DNA from: Bombilactobacillus thymidiniphilus
GTDB taxonomy: Bacteria; Bacillota; Bacilli; Lactobacillales; Lactobacillaceae
NCBI RefSeq assembly: GCF_023380245.1
Contig: NZ_CP093365.1
Location: forward strand, 186,001-250,000
Reading direction: 5' to 3'
DNA: 64,000 nt
The position numbers and the translations under genes are program-made. This document shows, in pieces, positions 32,469 to 42,660 of the stretch. How positions within the stretch are numbered: position 1 is the first letter of the stretch; every line of letters starts with the position of its first letter. The notes below the pieces were generated by a model. It was not told the DNA's origin, did no database searches, and saw only the letters and a list, made by a program, of their open reading frames with translations.

Positions 32469-33098
32469 TTATTTTGTGCCAAACAAGCGATCGCCAGCAT
32501 CACCCAAACCAGGGAAGATATAACCATTTTCATTGATTTTTTCATCTAGTGAGGCAGCATAAATATCAACATCGGGGTGAGCTTCTTGTACACTCTTGAC
32601 ACCCTCTGGGGCTGCCACTAAGACTACTAAACGCATTTTCTTAGCACCGCGTTTTTTCAAAGCTTCAATAGCCATATTTGCTGAACCACCGGTTGCAAGC
32701 ATCGGATCAACAATAAATAATTCACGTTGATCAATATCTGATGGCAATTTGACAAAATATTCATGCGGTTTTAACGTTTTTTCATCACGATACATCCCAA
32801 TATGTCCCACTTTGGCTGCCGGAATCAAACGCAATACCCCATCAACCATGCCTAATCCGGCGCGTAAAATCGGAATAACTGCCAATTTTTTGCCCGTTAA
32901 AGTTTTTTGCGTAGATTTGCCCATCGGAGTAGTTACTTCCACATCTTCTAATGGCAGATCGCGCGTCATTTCATAAACCATCAATTCTGCAATTTCGTTA
33001 GCAACTTCTCGGAAAACACGGGTTCCAGTTCTTTCGTTACGAATAATAGTTAACTTGTGCTGTATTAAGGGATGATTTAAAACTGTAAATTTAGACAT
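32469..33098 (-). CDS. upp: Uracil phosphoribosyltransferase
   Basis: Upp salvages uracil to UMP using PRPP. The 209-aa protein has the family N-terminus ([26 protein letters not shown], cited as [15 protein letters not shown]), the PILRAGLGM segment and the PRPP-binding loop [11 protein letters not shown], then [10 protein letters not shown] near the C-terminus. ATG 33098 follows TTGGAGG and overlaps the ywlC stop. It sits directly upstream of the atp operon as in many Firmicutes. Confidence 0.97.
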   Translation of the reverse strand: MSKFTVLNHPLIQHKLTIIRNERTGTRVFREVANEIAELMVYEMTRDLPLEDVEVTTPMGKSTQKTLTGKKLAVIPILRAGLGMVDGVLRLIPAAKVGHIGMYRDEKTLKPHEYFVKLPSDIDQRELFIVDPMLATGGSANMAIEALKKRGAKKMRLVVLVAAPEGVKSVQEAHPDVDIYAASLDEKINENGYIFPGLGDAGDRLFGTK

Positions 33099-34126
33099 TA
33101 TTGTTCCTCCAATTTAAAATGCTGCTGACCAGCTGCTTTATTTAAGCGATTCATATAGGCTTTGCCCAATTCTAAATCGCTGGTACCTTGTGCCAAAATA
33201 TATTCAATGCTGCTATCCATATCAAAACGGCGCAAACCAGCAAACAAGCGCTTACTAGCAGATACAACCGAATCGCCTAATGAAAAGGTGGGTAAATTTG
33301 AACTTAAATTGAGGTTATTCAAAACATCATCAGTTGCCATTACCGCAAAAGATGTTTTCTTATCTTGCAACTGCTTTATTGCTGTTAAAAAATCTTCTTT
33401 TCGATCAATCACTACAACCTGGGCATTAGGAGCGTAATGCTTATATTTCATTCCCGGAGCCTTAGGGATTTCATCATTTTGAACTTGATGATGACTATCT
33501 TGAACTTGTCCGATGACTGCTTGAATTTGTTCCCTAGTTAAAGCCCCAGGACGCAAAATCGTTGGTATTGAACTAGTCAAATCTAAAACGGTTGATTCTA
33601 AACCAACTAGCGTCGGTCCATCATCCACAATACCCGCTATTTTGCCATTTAAATCATGATAAACATGCATTGCTTCAGTCGGGCTGGGTTTACCTGAGGT
33701 ATTAGCAGAAGGACCTACTAAAGGACGATTAAGCTGTGTAATTAACTGCAAAGTCAACGCATTATCCGGCATCCGAAAAGCAGCAGTTTTTAATCCACCG
33801 GTAACAGTTGTTGATAACTTTTGATCCTGGATCGGCAAAATAATTGTCAATGGACCAGGCCAAAAGGCTTGCATTAATTTTTGTGCTAAAGATCGCCAAT
33901 TCAAATCAGCATAATTCCAAACCATTTCTGGATCATTCACATGAACAATCAGTGGATTATCACTGGGGCGTCCCTTAGCAACATACACTTGCTTGACCGC
34001 CAATTCATTAGTAGCATCAGCCCCTAAACCGTAAACAGTTTCCGTGGGAAAAGCGACAAGTTGCCCATTAGCTAAAAGTTCACTAGCTGTCGTTAAGTCA
34101 TTTCGTGTAAAAATTTCAGTTTTCAA
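33098..34126 (-). CDS. ywlC: L-threonylcarbamoyladenylate synthase (Sua5/YwlC/TsaC)
   Basis: This enzyme makes threonylcarbamoyl-AMP from Thr, bicarbonate and ATP for t6A37 of tRNA. The protein of about 342 aa has the YrdC-like domain ([47 protein letters not shown]) and a C-terminal Sua5 domain (about residue 235 onward, with [10 protein letters not shown] in the linker). The start is uncertain. TTG at 34126 follows AGAGG at 8 bases. GTG at 34135 overlaps the prmC stop (GTGA). It pairs functionally with tsaE in this window. Confidence 0.94.
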   Translation of the reverse strand: MKTEIFTRNDLTTASELLANGQLVAFPTETVYGLGADATNELAVKQVYVAKGRPSDNPLIVHVNDPEMVWNYADLNWRSLAQKLMQAFWPGPLTIILPIQDQKLSTTVTGGLKTAAFRMPDNALTLQLITQLNRPLVGPSANTSGKPSPTEAMHVYHDLNGKIAGIVDDGPTLVGLESTVLDLTSSIPTILRPGALTREQIQAVIGQVQDSHHQVQNDEIPKAPGMKYKHYAPNAQVVVIDRKEDFLTAIKQLQDKKTSFAVMATDDVLNNLNLSSNLPTFSLGDSVVSASKRLFAGLRRFDMDSSIEYILAQGTSDLELGKAYMNRLNKAAGQQHFKLEEQ

Positions 34127-34131
34127 TTGTC

Positions 34132-34971
34132 TCACCTCTTTCTTTGAATACGCATAAAGCGTGGATTGTTAGCAACATCGCGGAAAAATTCAGCTTGAAA
34201 ACCAGTTGCTAGATCATGAAACATTTTACTAATTTTAGCTTGTTGTTGGAAGCCAAATTCCAAATAAATTTTGCCATCAGGTTTTAAAAAATGTTCCATA
34301 GTTTTAAAAATACGCTGATAGAACGCTAAGCCATCTTGTGAGGCAAATAAAGCTTTTTGTGGTTCGTATTTTAAAACAGATTGATCCATGATATTTTTTT
34401 CTTGCTCACTGATGTAAGGCGGATTAAAAACAATAACATCAAATTGTTCAGTAGCCACTGGAGCAAACAAATCACCTTGGCGCAATACAATATTTTGTTG
34501 ATAATGACGAACATTTTCTTGTGCCACTCGCAAAGCACCTGTGGAAATATCAGTGGCTACAATACGGTTATATTCATGCTCTAAAGCTAATGTTAAAACC
34601 AAAGCTCCTGATCCAGTGCCTAATTCCAGTAGATCACCATGCACATTATCACGCAAAATCTGAGCAATCATTGCTTCACTGTCTTGACGCGGAATCAAAG
34701 TGTGTTCATTTACTTGAAATTGACGTCCATAAAACCACGCTTTACCTAAAATATATTGTGGTGGCTGACCTGTTGTAGCAATTTCAATATAGTGTTGATA
34801 TTGTTGCCATTGTTGCTCGGGCATTTCACTTTGTTGACGCAAACTTAATTGTGTCGGTGTCCAGCCCAACATTTCAATCAACAAATAACGTGCAATATCA
34901 GGATCTTGCTGTGCTTTTTTCAGCACTAAAAAAGCCCAATTTAGGGCATTAGTATAACTTAGTTTCGCCAT
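34132..34971 (-). CDS. prmC: Release factor glutamine methyltransferase PrmC
   Basis: PrmC methylates the Gln of the GGQ motif in release factors RF1 and RF2. The 279-aa protein has an N-terminal helical domain and a Rossmann SAM-binding domain with [15 protein letters not shown] (about residue 113) and the substrate-binding NPPY motif in VFNPPYISE. It overlaps the 3' end of prfA by 23 bases, the gene for its own substrate, which is the typical order. Confidence 0.96.
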   Translation of the reverse strand: MAKLSYTNALNWAFLVLKKAQQDPDIARYLLIEMLGWTPTQLSLRQQSEMPEQQWQQYQHYIEIATTGQPPQYILGKAWFYGRQFQVNEHTLIPRQDSEAMIAQILRDNVHGDLLELGTGSGALVLTLALEHEYNRIVATDISTGALRVAQENVRHYQQNIVLRQGDLFAPVATEQFDVIVFNPPYISEQEKNIMDQSVLKYEPQKALFASQDGLAFYQRIFKTMEHFLKPDGKIYLEFGFQQQAKISKMFHDLATGFQAEFFRDVANNPRFMRIQRKR

Positions 34972-36046
34972 TTTGGATCTGCTCCAATTTAGCAGTTTGA
35001 TCGGACAAAATTAAAGCATCAATAATTTCATCCAATTGACCACTGATAATCCGATCTAATTGATTAATTGACAAACCGATCCGATGATCTGTCACCCGAT
35101 TTTGAGGATAATTATAAGTCCGAATTCGTTCCGAACGATCGCCAGTACCAACAGCAGATTTACGTTCAGCGTCATATTCACTTTGATTTTGCGACTCATA
35201 ATAGTCATAAACCCGCGTCCGCAAAATTTGCATTGCTTTTTCCCGATTCTGCTGTTGCGAACGCTGATCTTGCATAGCAACCACGATGCCTGTAGGCAAA
35301 TGGGTCATCCGCACCGCTGAAGAAGTCTTGTTAATGTGTTGACCACCAGCACCAGAAGCACGATAAACATCAACTCGAATATCTTTAGGGTCTAATTCTA
35401 AATCTACTTCATCATATTCTGGCATAACAGCAACTGTGGCAGTAGAAGTATGCACACGTCCAGCTGATTCTGTTGATGGAATACGTTGCACGCGATGAGC
35501 ACCATTTTCAAATTTCAATTTAGAATAAACATTACTACCACTAATCATGACAGCTACTTCTTTAAAACCACCGACTTCAGTTTTAGTTTCATCAATAATT
35601 TCAAAATGCCAACCTTGACTATCAGCATACCGCTCATACATATTCAATAAGTTACCAGCAAATAAACTAGCTTCGTCACCACCAGCTGCGCCACGAATTT
35701 CCATGATGATATTTTTATCGTCATTGGGGTCCTTAGGGATCATTAAAACTTTAATTTGTTGCTCTACTTGTGCTAGTTGCGGTTCTAATTGCTCTAATTC
35801 TTCCTTGGCTAAATCAATTAAATCTGCGTCATTACTATCACTGAGCAATTCTTTATTGTCTGCAATATCATTTTTTAACTGCTGATATTGATGAAAGGCT
35901 GTCACAATGGCACTTAAATCAGCTGCTTCTTTAGAAATTTTTAAATAGCGTTGCGTGTCATTAATCACTTCAGGATCACTCATCAACTCTTGAAGTTCTT
36001 CGTAATGTTCCACTAAACCTTCTAATTGATCAAAAATTTTATCCAT
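34949..36046 (-). CDS. prfA: Peptide chain release factor 1
   Basis: RF1 terminates translation at UAA and UAG. The 365-aa protein has the stop-codon-reading P-x-T motif as PST in [16 protein letters not shown] and the catalytic GGQ loop in [17 protein letters not shown]. Several in-frame starts lie together (36058, 36055, 36052, 36046). The ATG at 36046 ([10 protein letters not shown]) has the best spacing to GAAAGTG. The gene overlaps tdk by 8 bases and prmC by 23 bases, forming a tight tdk-prfA-prmC-ywlC-upp unit. Confidence 0.96.
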   Translation of the reverse strand: MDKIFDQLEGLVEHYEELQELMSDPEVINDTQRYLKISKEAADLSAIVTAFHQYQQLKNDIADNKELLSDSNDADLIDLAKEELEQLEPQLAQVEQQIKVLMIPKDPNDDKNIIMEIRGAAGGDEASLFAGNLLNMYERYADSQGWHFEIIDETKTEVGGFKEVAVMISGSNVYSKLKFENGAHRVQRIPSTESAGRVHTSTATVAVMPEYDEVDLELDPKDIRVDVYRASGAGGQHINKTSSAVRMTHLPTGIVVAMQDQRSQQQNREKAMQILRTRVYDYYESQNQSEYDAERKSAVGTGDRSERIRTYNYPQNRVTDHRIGLSINQLDRIISGQLDEIIDALILSDQTAKLEQIQNGETKLY

Positions 36047-36641
36047 TAGCATCATCACTTTCTAACTGTTTTAATGGTGGGTTGAAATAGTCTTTACGAC
36101 AAACAGGGTAATACGCATCATGCCCGTCATCAATCTGAATTTGTGAACCACCATAATTAGGTTGCCCATGGCTAACCCGTAAGTTCATTGTAGCTTTTTT
36201 AGAACAAAACCAACAAATAGTTTTCATTTCTTCAATTTTATCAGCAAACAATAACATGGCTTCCGATCCCGGAAAAAGCTGATTGCGGGAGTCATTTTTC
36301 AAACCAAAGCCCATGACCGGGATCTCTAACTCATCGACTACGTGGGCTAATTGTTGCACTTGCTGGTTGCTTAAAAATTGTACCTCATCTACTAAAACAC
36401 AGTCTACTTGAGGATCAGTAGCGTCTACTACTGCAAATAAATCATCCTTATCATCAATAGCCACAGCAGCACGCTCTAAGCCAATGCGACTAGCGATTTT
36501 ACCTACACCACTACGAGTGTCTAACTTACTAGTTAGCAGCAAAACATGTTTTCCTTGCTCTTCATAATTATGAGCAACTTTAATAACTTCAATGGATTTA
36601 CCAGCATTCATGGCTCCATATCGAAAAAATAGCTGTGCCAT
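36039..36641 (-). CDS. tdk: Thymidine kinase
   Basis: Tdk phosphorylates thymidine in pyrimidine salvage. The 200-aa type II enzyme has the P-loop GAMNAGKS (about residues 9-16), Walker [11 protein letters not shown], the catalytic Glu in that strand, and a zinc-binding lasso with CWFCSKKA and PVCRKDYF. Length is normal. ATG 36641 follows AGAGG. It is first in the tdk-prfA-prmC-ywlC-upp cluster, divergent from murT. Confidence 0.96.
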   Translation of the reverse strand: MAQLFFRYGAMNAGKSIEVIKVAHNYEEQGKHVLLLTSKLDTRSGVGKIASRIGLERAAVAIDDKDDLFAVVDATDPQVDCVLVDEVQFLSNQQVQQLAHVVDELEIPVMGFGLKNDSRNQLFPGSEAMLLFADKIEEMKTICWFCSKKATMNLRVSHGQPNYGGSQIQIDDGHDAYYPVCRKDYFNPPLKQLESDDANG

Positions 36642-36731
36642 TGTTAGAGTACCTCTTTGTCTAAATATTCACTGCTTTCCATTATACCTAATTAACTTTA
36701 AAGTTCCATCAATAAATTTGCACAATAAAAA

Positions 36732-36760
36732 TTCCTGCCTTATCTATTTTATGGTATGAT
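36732..36760 (+). promoter_or_regulatory. Putative extended -10 promoter of murT
   Basis: TATGAT (36755-36760) is preceded by TGG, forming an extended -10 element; a weak TTCCTG lies 17 bases upstream. Confidence 0.5.
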
Positions 36761-36790
36761 TTTTCTATTAAAGAAAAGGGTGTTTAATCA

Positions 36791-38146
36791 ATGAGTTTGA
36801 AATCCCGATTAGCAGTTATTTTAGGTCGTACTACTTATAAAATTTTGCATGATATTTTTCATCGCGGTAGTTCTTTACCTGGAAAATTAGCTTATCAGTT
36901 TGATCCGCAAGTTTTAAAAGAGTTAAGTCGCGACTATCAAGTCATTATCGTAACTGGCACTAATGGTAAAACTTTAACAACATCATTAACCACTAAAGTA
37001 TTACAGCAAAAATATGATCATATTTTGACTAATCCCACCGGATCTAATATGGTTCAAGGTATTACTTCTGCCTTTTTGGCACAGAAAAAAGTCCCCAAAA
37101 AAGCTACTAGATTAGCCGTTTTAGAAGTTGATGAAGCTAATGTCGAGACTATTTGTCAAGCCATGACGCCGAGCGCTTTTGTTTTAACCAATATTTTTCG
37201 CGACCAAATGGATCGCTATGGCGAAATTTACACTACTTTGAACAAAATTTTAGCTGGTGTCAAATTAGCCCCTCAAGCTAAATTAATGGTTAACGGTGAC
37301 GCCGCTATTTTTGATTTACAAGATCTTCCCAATCCAAAAGTCTATTATGGGTTTCAAAGTGACGATCAGGATGCTGATTTACGTGCCAATTTCAACGTTG
37401 ATGGCGTTTTATGCCCTAATTGTCAAAATATTATCCATTATCATATGATAACTTATGCTAATTTAGGTGATTATTTCTGCCCGCATTGTGGTTTCAAAAG
37501 ACCTAACTTAGATTACCAAGTCACTTCCATCAACAAACTGACACCTAGCACTTCGCAGTTTACCATTGATCAAAATGATTTAACTATTAATATTGGCGGC
37601 ACTTATAACATTTATAACGCCTTAGCTGCCTACACTGTTGGTCGAGAATTGTCTTTAAATACTGCGCAAATTATGCGAGCTTTTGCGCAAAACGAACAAG
37701 TCTTTGGTCGACAAGAAGTCATTGATCTGGACGGCAAACAGTTAACGATCATTCTAGTTAAAAATCCGGTTGGACTAAATGAAGTTCTGGCAACCCTTAA
37801 ACATGACTCAAAAAATTATGCACTAGGTTTTGCACTCAACGCTAATTATGCTGATGGCATTGATACTAGCTGGATTTGGGATGGTGATTTTGAACATCTA
37901 CCTTTCCAAAAAATCGATCGGGTCATCACTGGTGGCGAGCGCTGGCAAGATATCAATTTTCGCTTTAAAGTTGCTGAGATGCCACCTGACAAACTTAGTC
38001 ACCAAGCTGATTTGGATGATTTTTTGGCAGAATTACAGCAACAGTCATCACCAAAAATATATGTCTTAGCTACGTATACTGCTATGTTGCAATTACGTAA
38101 AAAATTAACTGATAAAGGTTACATTAAACAAAAAACGCTAGCTTAA
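36791..38146 (+). CDS. murT: Lipid II isoglutaminyl synthase, MurT subunit (Mur-ligase-like)
   Basis: MurT, with the glutaminase GatD, amidates the D-Glu of lipid II to D-isoglutamine. The 451-aa protein has the Mur-ligase ATP loop IIVTGTNGKT (about residue 53), EVDEANVETI, NIFRDQMDRYGE and a Cys4 zinc ribbon (CPNC about residue 207, CPHCG about 230) characteristic of MurT. The C-terminal DUF1727 domain contains KNPVGLNEVL. In most Firmicutes gatD follows immediately; here a terminator follows, then an ABC exporter on the other strand, so gatD must be elsewhere or replaced. Confidence 0.93.
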   Translation: MSLKSRLAVILGRTTYKILHDIFHRGSSLPGKLAYQFDPQVLKELSRDYQVIIVTGTNGKTLTTSLTTKVLQQKYDHILTNPTGSNMVQGITSAFLAQKKVPKKATRLAVLEVDEANVETICQAMTPSAFVLTNIFRDQMDRYGEIYTTLNKILAGVKLAPQAKLMVNGDAAIFDLQDLPNPKVYYGFQSDDQDADLRANFNVDGVLCPNCQNIIHYHMITYANLGDYFCPHCGFKRPNLDYQVTSINKLTPSTSQFTIDQNDLTINIGGTYNIYNALAAYTVGRELSLNTAQIMRAFAQNEQVFGRQEVIDLDGKQLTIILVKNPVGLNEVLATLKHDSKNYALGFALNANYADGIDTSWIWDGDFEHLPFQKIDRVITGGERWQDINFRFKVAEMPPDKLSHQADLDDFLAELQQQSSPKIYVLATYTAMLQLRKKLTDKGYIKQKTLA

Positions 38147-38168
38147 AATACAGCTAGCGTTTTTTTTA
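38130..38168. terminator. Bidirectional terminator, murT / ABC exporter
   Basis: AAAAAACGCTAGCT (38130-38143) pairs perfectly with AGCTAGCGTTTTTT around an 8-base loop that contains the murT stop codon. Confidence 0.92.
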
Positions 38169-38176
38169 CATATCAA

Positions 38177-40015
38177 TCAAAATTGCCCTTGCTCAGCAAA
38201 TTGTGCGTTATATAGTTCAGCGTAAAAACCATTTTGCGCTAACAATTCTTGATGCTTACCCGTTTCTACAATGGATCCTTGTTGCATAACAATAATTTTA
38301 TCGGCATTTTGAATGGTTGATAAACGATGGGCGATCACAAAACTGGTGCGTCCATTCAACAATTTAGTCATTGCCTGTTGGATTTGTAACTCAGTTCGTG
38401 TGTCTACGGATGACGTGGCTTCATCTAAAATCAAAATTTCTGGGTTGGCTACAAAAGCCCGCGCAATTGTTAACAATTGTCGTTGTCCTTGCGAAATATT
38501 AGACGATTCCTCATTTAAAATAGTAGCATAACCTGCTGGCAATTGGCATACAAAATCATCCACATGAGCAGCTTTAGCCGCATTAATAATTTGTTGTTTA
38601 GTAGCTTTTTCATTACCATATTTCAGATTATCATAAATACTCCCAGTAAATAACCAAGTATCCTGCAGCACCATTGCCATGTGCGAGCGCACTTGCTCAC
38701 GATGCAAATCACGAATATCTTGCCCAGCCAACTTGATGGAACCGCCGAAAACATCGTAAAAACGCTCTAACAAATTGATAATTGTTGTTTTGCCGGCGCC
38801 TGTCGGACCTACAATCGCTACCATTTCGCCAGGTTTAACTGTCAAAGAATAATCTCGTAATAATAAATCTTTGCCTTGATAACCAAATTGCACATGATCA
38901 AATTCAATTAAATTAGCTGTTTCTTGCTTAGCAATTGATACCTTAGTATTAGTCATTTCTGGTTCATCTAAAATAGCAAAAATTCGCTCTGCAGAAGCCA
39001 CCGTTGCTTGAATGGTATTTGCTAAATTAGTCAATTGTGTAATCGGCTGCGAAAATTGTTGTGTATATTGTAAAAAAGCCTGGATATCTCCCAATGGCAA
39101 GCGACCGTTAATAACTTGTATAGCACCATAAACTGCTACTGCTACATAACCTAAATTATTAATCAATGTCATCAAGGGCATTAACAACCCCGATAAAAGT
39201 TGTGCCTTTAAAGATGACTTATATAAGCGCTCATTTTCCGCAGTAAAATCAGCCAAAGTTGATGCTTCATGATTAAAACTTTTCACAACCACATGACCAG
39301 CATAATTTTCTTCAACTTGATTGTTCAACAAACCTAAGGACTTTTGTTGTGCAGCAAAAGCTTTTTGAGATTTCGGCGCTACCAAAGATAAGGTAAAGAT
39401 ACTTAAAGGTATCGTCAAAAAAACTATCAAAGTCAATTGCCAACTAATAGAAAACATCATCCAAGTAGTTCCTACAAATAAAACTAGACTAGTCACAACT
39501 TGTGTCAAACTTTGCTGCAACGTTCCAGCAATATTATCCATATCATTAATTGCCCGCGACATAATATCGCCATTATCGTGGGTGTCATAAAACGAGATCG
39601 GTAGAAGTTTCATCTTGTATTTCAAGTCGCGTCGCAGCTTATAAACAGTTTGTTGTGAAGCGCGCGTCATCAAAAATTGTTGCAAGAAGTTAAAAATAGC
39701 TGCGAAAACGTACATGGATGCAACAACAACCAAAATATGAAAAACTTTATCAAAATCGATTGGCAAATTAGCAATATCCATTCCTGCTTTTTGCTGCTTC
39801 ATGCCCTTAGTAACACCAGCAAAAATAACTGTTGTTGCTTCCCCTAAAATTTTAGGCGTCACAATTTGAAAGATCGTAGCACCAACTGCAAGTACCAAAA
39901 CAACAATAATTGTAATAGCATAATTAGACATATAAGAGAATAAACGCAATGTAGTAGCCCAAAAATTTTGCGGCTTTTGCGCAGTAGCTGCTGTTTTTTT
40001 ATCATTAGCTGCCAT
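38177..40015 (-). CDS. Heterodimeric ABC exporter, canonical-ATPase-site subunit (LmrD/BmrD-like)
   Basis: This is a half-transporter of the multidrug type, 612 aa: six transmembrane helices (about residues 30-335), then an ATPase domain. The Walker motifs are complete, GPTGAGKTT and ILILDEATSSVD with catalytic Glu, but the signature reads ISQGQRQ instead of SGGQ. An N-terminal polar extension of about 25 residues is present. The gene follows its partner by one base. Known heterodimers such as LmrCD, BmrCD and TM287/288 show exactly this split: one subunit has the good Walker B, the other the good signature. The substrate is unknown; drug or lipid export is inferred. Confidence 0.9.
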   Translation of the reverse strand: MAANDKKTAATAQKPQNFWATTLRLFSYMSNYAITIIVVLVLAVGATIFQIVTPKILGEATTVIFAGVTKGMKQQKAGMDIANLPIDFDKVFHILVVVASMYVFAAIFNFLQQFLMTRASQQTVYKLRRDLKYKMKLLPISFYDTHDNGDIMSRAINDMDNIAGTLQQSLTQVVTSLVLFVGTTWMMFSISWQLTLIVFLTIPLSIFTLSLVAPKSQKAFAAQQKSLGLLNNQVEENYAGHVVVKSFNHEASTLADFTAENERLYKSSLKAQLLSGLLMPLMTLINNLGYVAVAVYGAIQVINGRLPLGDIQAFLQYTQQFSQPITQLTNLANTIQATVASAERIFAILDEPEMTNTKVSIAKQETANLIEFDHVQFGYQGKDLLLRDYSLTVKPGEMVAIVGPTGAGKTTIINLLERFYDVFGGSIKLAGQDIRDLHREQVRSHMAMVLQDTWLFTGSIYDNLKYGNEKATKQQIINAAKAAHVDDFVCQLPAGYATILNEESSNISQGQRQLLTIARAFVANPEILILDEATSSVDTRTELQIQQAMTKLLNGRTSFVIAHRLSTIQNADKIIVMQQGSIVETGKHQELLAQNGFYAELYNAQFAEQGQF

Positions 40016-40016
40016 T

Positions 40017-41738
40017 CTATTTATCCCCCTTAATTTGCGAATTAATAATTTCTTGATAAGTCGAATTGTTAGCTTTTAACTGTTCATGCGTGCCACAACC
40101 TACCATTTGACCTTGATCTAAAACAACAATCACATCAGCACTAGCAATCGTTGAGATGCGCTGACCAACAATAACACAAATTTTATTTTTCATTTGTGGA
40201 TCATTTTTTAAAGCCTGGCGCAATAAAGCATCAGTTTTAAAATCCAAAGCTGAAAAAGAATCATCAAAAATATAAATAGCTGCTTGTTTGACTAAAGTTC
40301 GTGCAATAGCAAGGCGTTGTTTTTGTCCACCAGAAAAATTATTGCCACCTTGTTCTACAACAGTCTCTAACCCATGATCTGCCTGCACAAATTCTGCTGC
40401 TTGTGCTACTTTTAATGCATGCCACAACATTGCATCGTTAGCCTTAGGATTGCCATATAATAAATTTTCGCGAATCGTTCCTTTAAATAAAAAAGCTTTT
40501 TGTTGTGTTAAAGCAACTTGTTCATTTAAAGTTGACAGCTTAACCTGACAGACATCTTGCCCATTAACTAATATCTTGCCACTATCAGCATCATAAAAGC
40601 GATTGATTAAATTAACTAGCGTCGTTTTACCAGCACCAGTGCTCCCTATAATTCCGACAGTTTGACCTGCTTGTGCTGTGAAATTAATATTTTGTAAAGT
40701 CGGTTGCTGAGCACTTTGGTAACTAAAATAAACATTTTCAAAAGACAATTGAGCCGCTACATTAGCATTGAGTGACTTTTGTCCAGCATCCACAATTGTA
40801 TTTTGCAATTGCAGTATTTCTTGAATTCGCGTACTGGAAGCTTGCGCTCGTGGAATAACTACAAAAATCATTGTAAGCATCATACAACTTATCAAAATTT
40901 GGTTAGCATAAGTCATAAATGCCAGTAAATTACCCACCGGCATTTGTTGCGCAGCAATATATTTAGCACCAATCCAAGTAATTGCAATATTGGTGCCACT
41001 CATAATTAACGTGGTTATCGGTGACATCAAAGCCATTATTGAAAAAACTTTTTGCGCATTATTCGTATAATCTTTATTAGCTTTAACAAAACGCTCTTGT
41101 TCCCAATTATCTTGACGAAACGCACGAATGACGCGCACACCTGTTAAACCCTCGCGAAATATTAAATTTAAGCGATCCGTCTTTTTTTGCATGGCTTTAA
41201 AAAGCGGATCAGCAAAATAAAGTGTAATTGCCATTACTAGCAATAAAAGCGGTAAAACTACCACAAAAATTTTAGTTAGTCGCGGATCTTTTTGATAAGC
41301 CATTAAACTGGCACCAACCATCATGATTGGTGCCATAATCATCATCCGTAAAAACATGATAGTAACATTTTGGATTTGCATAACGTCGTTGGTCGTTCGC
41401 GTAATTAATGAAGAAGTACCAATTTTATCAAATTCATCATTATCTAAATACAAAACTTTTTGGTAAATGTCATTACGTAAATCACGTCCTAATTTTTGTG
41501 AAGCTTGCGCTGCGAACCAAACATTAAAATAAGCAGCCGCCATAACTAGTACCGCAATTATTGTCATTTTAATACCTGCAAATATGATATAATCAACATT
41601 GCTTTTAGCAATCCCGTTATTAACAATATTTGCTGTTATATTGGGTAAATATAATGTTCCAATAACTTGGAGCACCATAAAAAACAAGGCACCTAGCACC
41701 GTCTTATAAGAAATTCTGTGCCATAAGAGTCGCAACAT
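40017..41738 (-). CDS. Heterodimeric ABC exporter, degenerate-site subunit (LmrC/BmrC-like)
   Basis: This 573-aa half-transporter has six transmembrane helices (about residues 15-300) and an ATPase domain. Walker A GSTGAGKTT and signature FSGGQKQRLAIARTL are canonical. The Walker B reads IYIFDDSFSALD, so the catalytic Glu is replaced by Asp, and the H-loop region has VGQRISTI, so the switch His is replaced by Gln. These changes mark the degenerate ATP site of asymmetric exporters. It is the first gene of the pair and is divergent from the CPBP gene. Confidence 0.9.
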   Translation of the reverse strand: MLRLLWHRISYKTVLGALFFMVLQVIGTLYLPNITANIVNNGIAKSNVDYIIFAGIKMTIIAVLVMAAAYFNVWFAAQASQKLGRDLRNDIYQKVLYLDNDEFDKIGTSSLITRTTNDVMQIQNVTIMFLRMMIMAPIMMVGASLMAYQKDPRLTKIFVVVLPLLLLVMAITLYFADPLFKAMQKKTDRLNLIFREGLTGVRVIRAFRQDNWEQERFVKANKDYTNNAQKVFSIMALMSPITTLIMSGTNIAITWIGAKYIAAQQMPVGNLLAFMTYANQILISCMMLTMIFVVIPRAQASSTRIQEILQLQNTIVDAGQKSLNANVAAQLSFENVYFSYQSAQQPTLQNINFTAQAGQTVGIIGSTGAGKTTLVNLINRFYDADSGKILVNGQDVCQVKLSTLNEQVALTQQKAFLFKGTIRENLLYGNPKANDAMLWHALKVAQAAEFVQADHGLETVVEQGGNNFSGGQKQRLAIARTLVKQAAIYIFDDSFSALDFKTDALLRQALKNDPQMKNKICVIVGQRISTIASADVIVVLDQGQMVGCGTHEQLKANNSTYQEIINSQIKGDK

Positions 41739-41774
41739 TAGTTTAATTACTCCCTTGAAGATAGGTTTTAATTT

Positions 41775-42437
41775 ATGAAAATTAATTTCAAAAATAATGA
41801 TTATCTTAGCATAATTATCAAAATAATAGCGCTAATCTTTTTTTATTTTTTCCAGCAAGTACCTAATTTAATTTTGCAATTGGCAATCCTCCATAAAATG
41901 CAATATCAATTTAAAACGCAACTACTTACTACCGGCATCTTTATCATAACAATAATTTTAACCGTGGGTATTTTGTGGTTAGTATTAAAAAAAAGTCAAG
42001 TCTTCCAATCACAACAGCTCACTAAAAAATCATGGACAATTATCATCTTGGGAATTATAGCAACTGTCATAGTGAATTTATTGTTGGTCAACTTCATGCA
42101 ACCATCTAATGGCAATGACAATATCAGTGCGTTAACTACGATAATGAAAGCTTTTCCGCTGATTTTTGTGATTTATGTTGTTTTCATAGCACCAATTTCA
42201 GAAGAAATTTTATTCCGCGGATTATTTATTAATTGGTTTTTTGCTGACCATTTATATTTGGGAACTGTTTGCAGTTCTTTATTATTTGGTATTTTGCACA
42301 CTTCTAGTGATCCAATTTATTTTCTGTCCAAATGTTTATTAGGTTTTGTCTTAAGTTTAGTTTATTTACGCACTAAAAATATCAAAGCTAGCATTTTAGT
42401 CCATTTTGGTAATAATTTATTAGCCTTATTTATTTAA
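41775..42437 (+). CDS. CPBP-family intramembrane metalloprotease
   Basis: This 220-aa membrane protein has about six helices. The three motifs of the CPBP/CAAX-protease (Abi) family are intact: EEILFRGLF (about residues 143-151), FGILHTSSD (about 175) and HFGNN near the C-terminus. In lactobacilli and streptococci such proteins often give self-immunity to bacteriocins or mature peptide signals, but no bacteriocin gene is adjacent. The GG-leader peptide gene is 7.6 kb away, so a link is only speculation. ATG 41775; it lies 36 bases from the divergent exporter gene. Confidence 0.88.
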   Translation: MKINFKNNDYLSIIIKIIALIFFYFFQQVPNLILQLAILHKMQYQFKTQLLTTGIFIITIILTVGILWLVLKKSQVFQSQQLTKKSWTIIILGIIATVIVNLLLVNFMQPSNGNDNISALTTIMKAFPLIFVIYVVFIAPISEEILFRGLFINWFFADHLYLGTVCSSLLFGILHTSSDPIYFLSKCLLGFVLSLVYLRTKNIKASILVHFGNNLLALFI

Positions 42438-42444
42438 TTATTGG

Positions 42445-42473
42445 TTGACGTTGAGTTGAAATTCCAGTATTAT
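42445..42473 (+). promoter_or_regulatory. Sigma-A promoter of tRNA-Glu(CTC)
   Basis: TTGACG (42445-42450), 17-base spacer, TATTAT (42468-42473). It starts 8 bases after the CPBP stop codon, and transcription would begin near 42480, just ahead of the tRNA at 42488. Confidence 0.85.
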
Positions 42474-42487
42474 AGTTCTTGTTTGAT

Positions 42488-42559
42488 TGCCCGTTGGTCA
42501 AATGGTTAAGACGCCACCCTCTCAAGGTGGAGTTACGGGTCCGATTCCCGTACGGGTGA
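42488..42559 (+). tRNA. tRNA-Glu (anticodon CTC), with unusual acceptor stem and T-loop
   Basis: The 72-nt cloverleaf has anticodon stem CCACC/GGTGG and loop CTCTCAA, giving anticodon CTC (Glu, GAG). The T-stem is ACGGG/CCCGT. Two features are odd: the first two acceptor pairs are U-G and G-U (TGCCCGT with ACGGGTG), and the T-loop begins TCCGATT, so the usual T at position 55 is C. CCA is not encoded. The other Glu tRNAs in this window (anticodon TTC) have a perfect GACCCGT/ACGGGTC acceptor and a normal T-loop. A strong promoter argues it is transcribed; it may be a diverged copy. Confidence 0.8.
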
Positions 42560-42660
42560 TAATAGTACCTATTTGTAAGCTTCTTGTACAAAACGCTATA
42601 AAATAAAAATATATTGTTTCAGTTCATTAAGTTTCATGGCTTAAATTAAATATAAATCAT

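Noticed and set aside
42437-42560. tRNA-Glu(CTC) as an integration (att) site for a mobile element
   Set aside because: No integrase gene and no repeated tRNA 3' fragment was found nearby; the flanks look like ordinary intergenic DNA.
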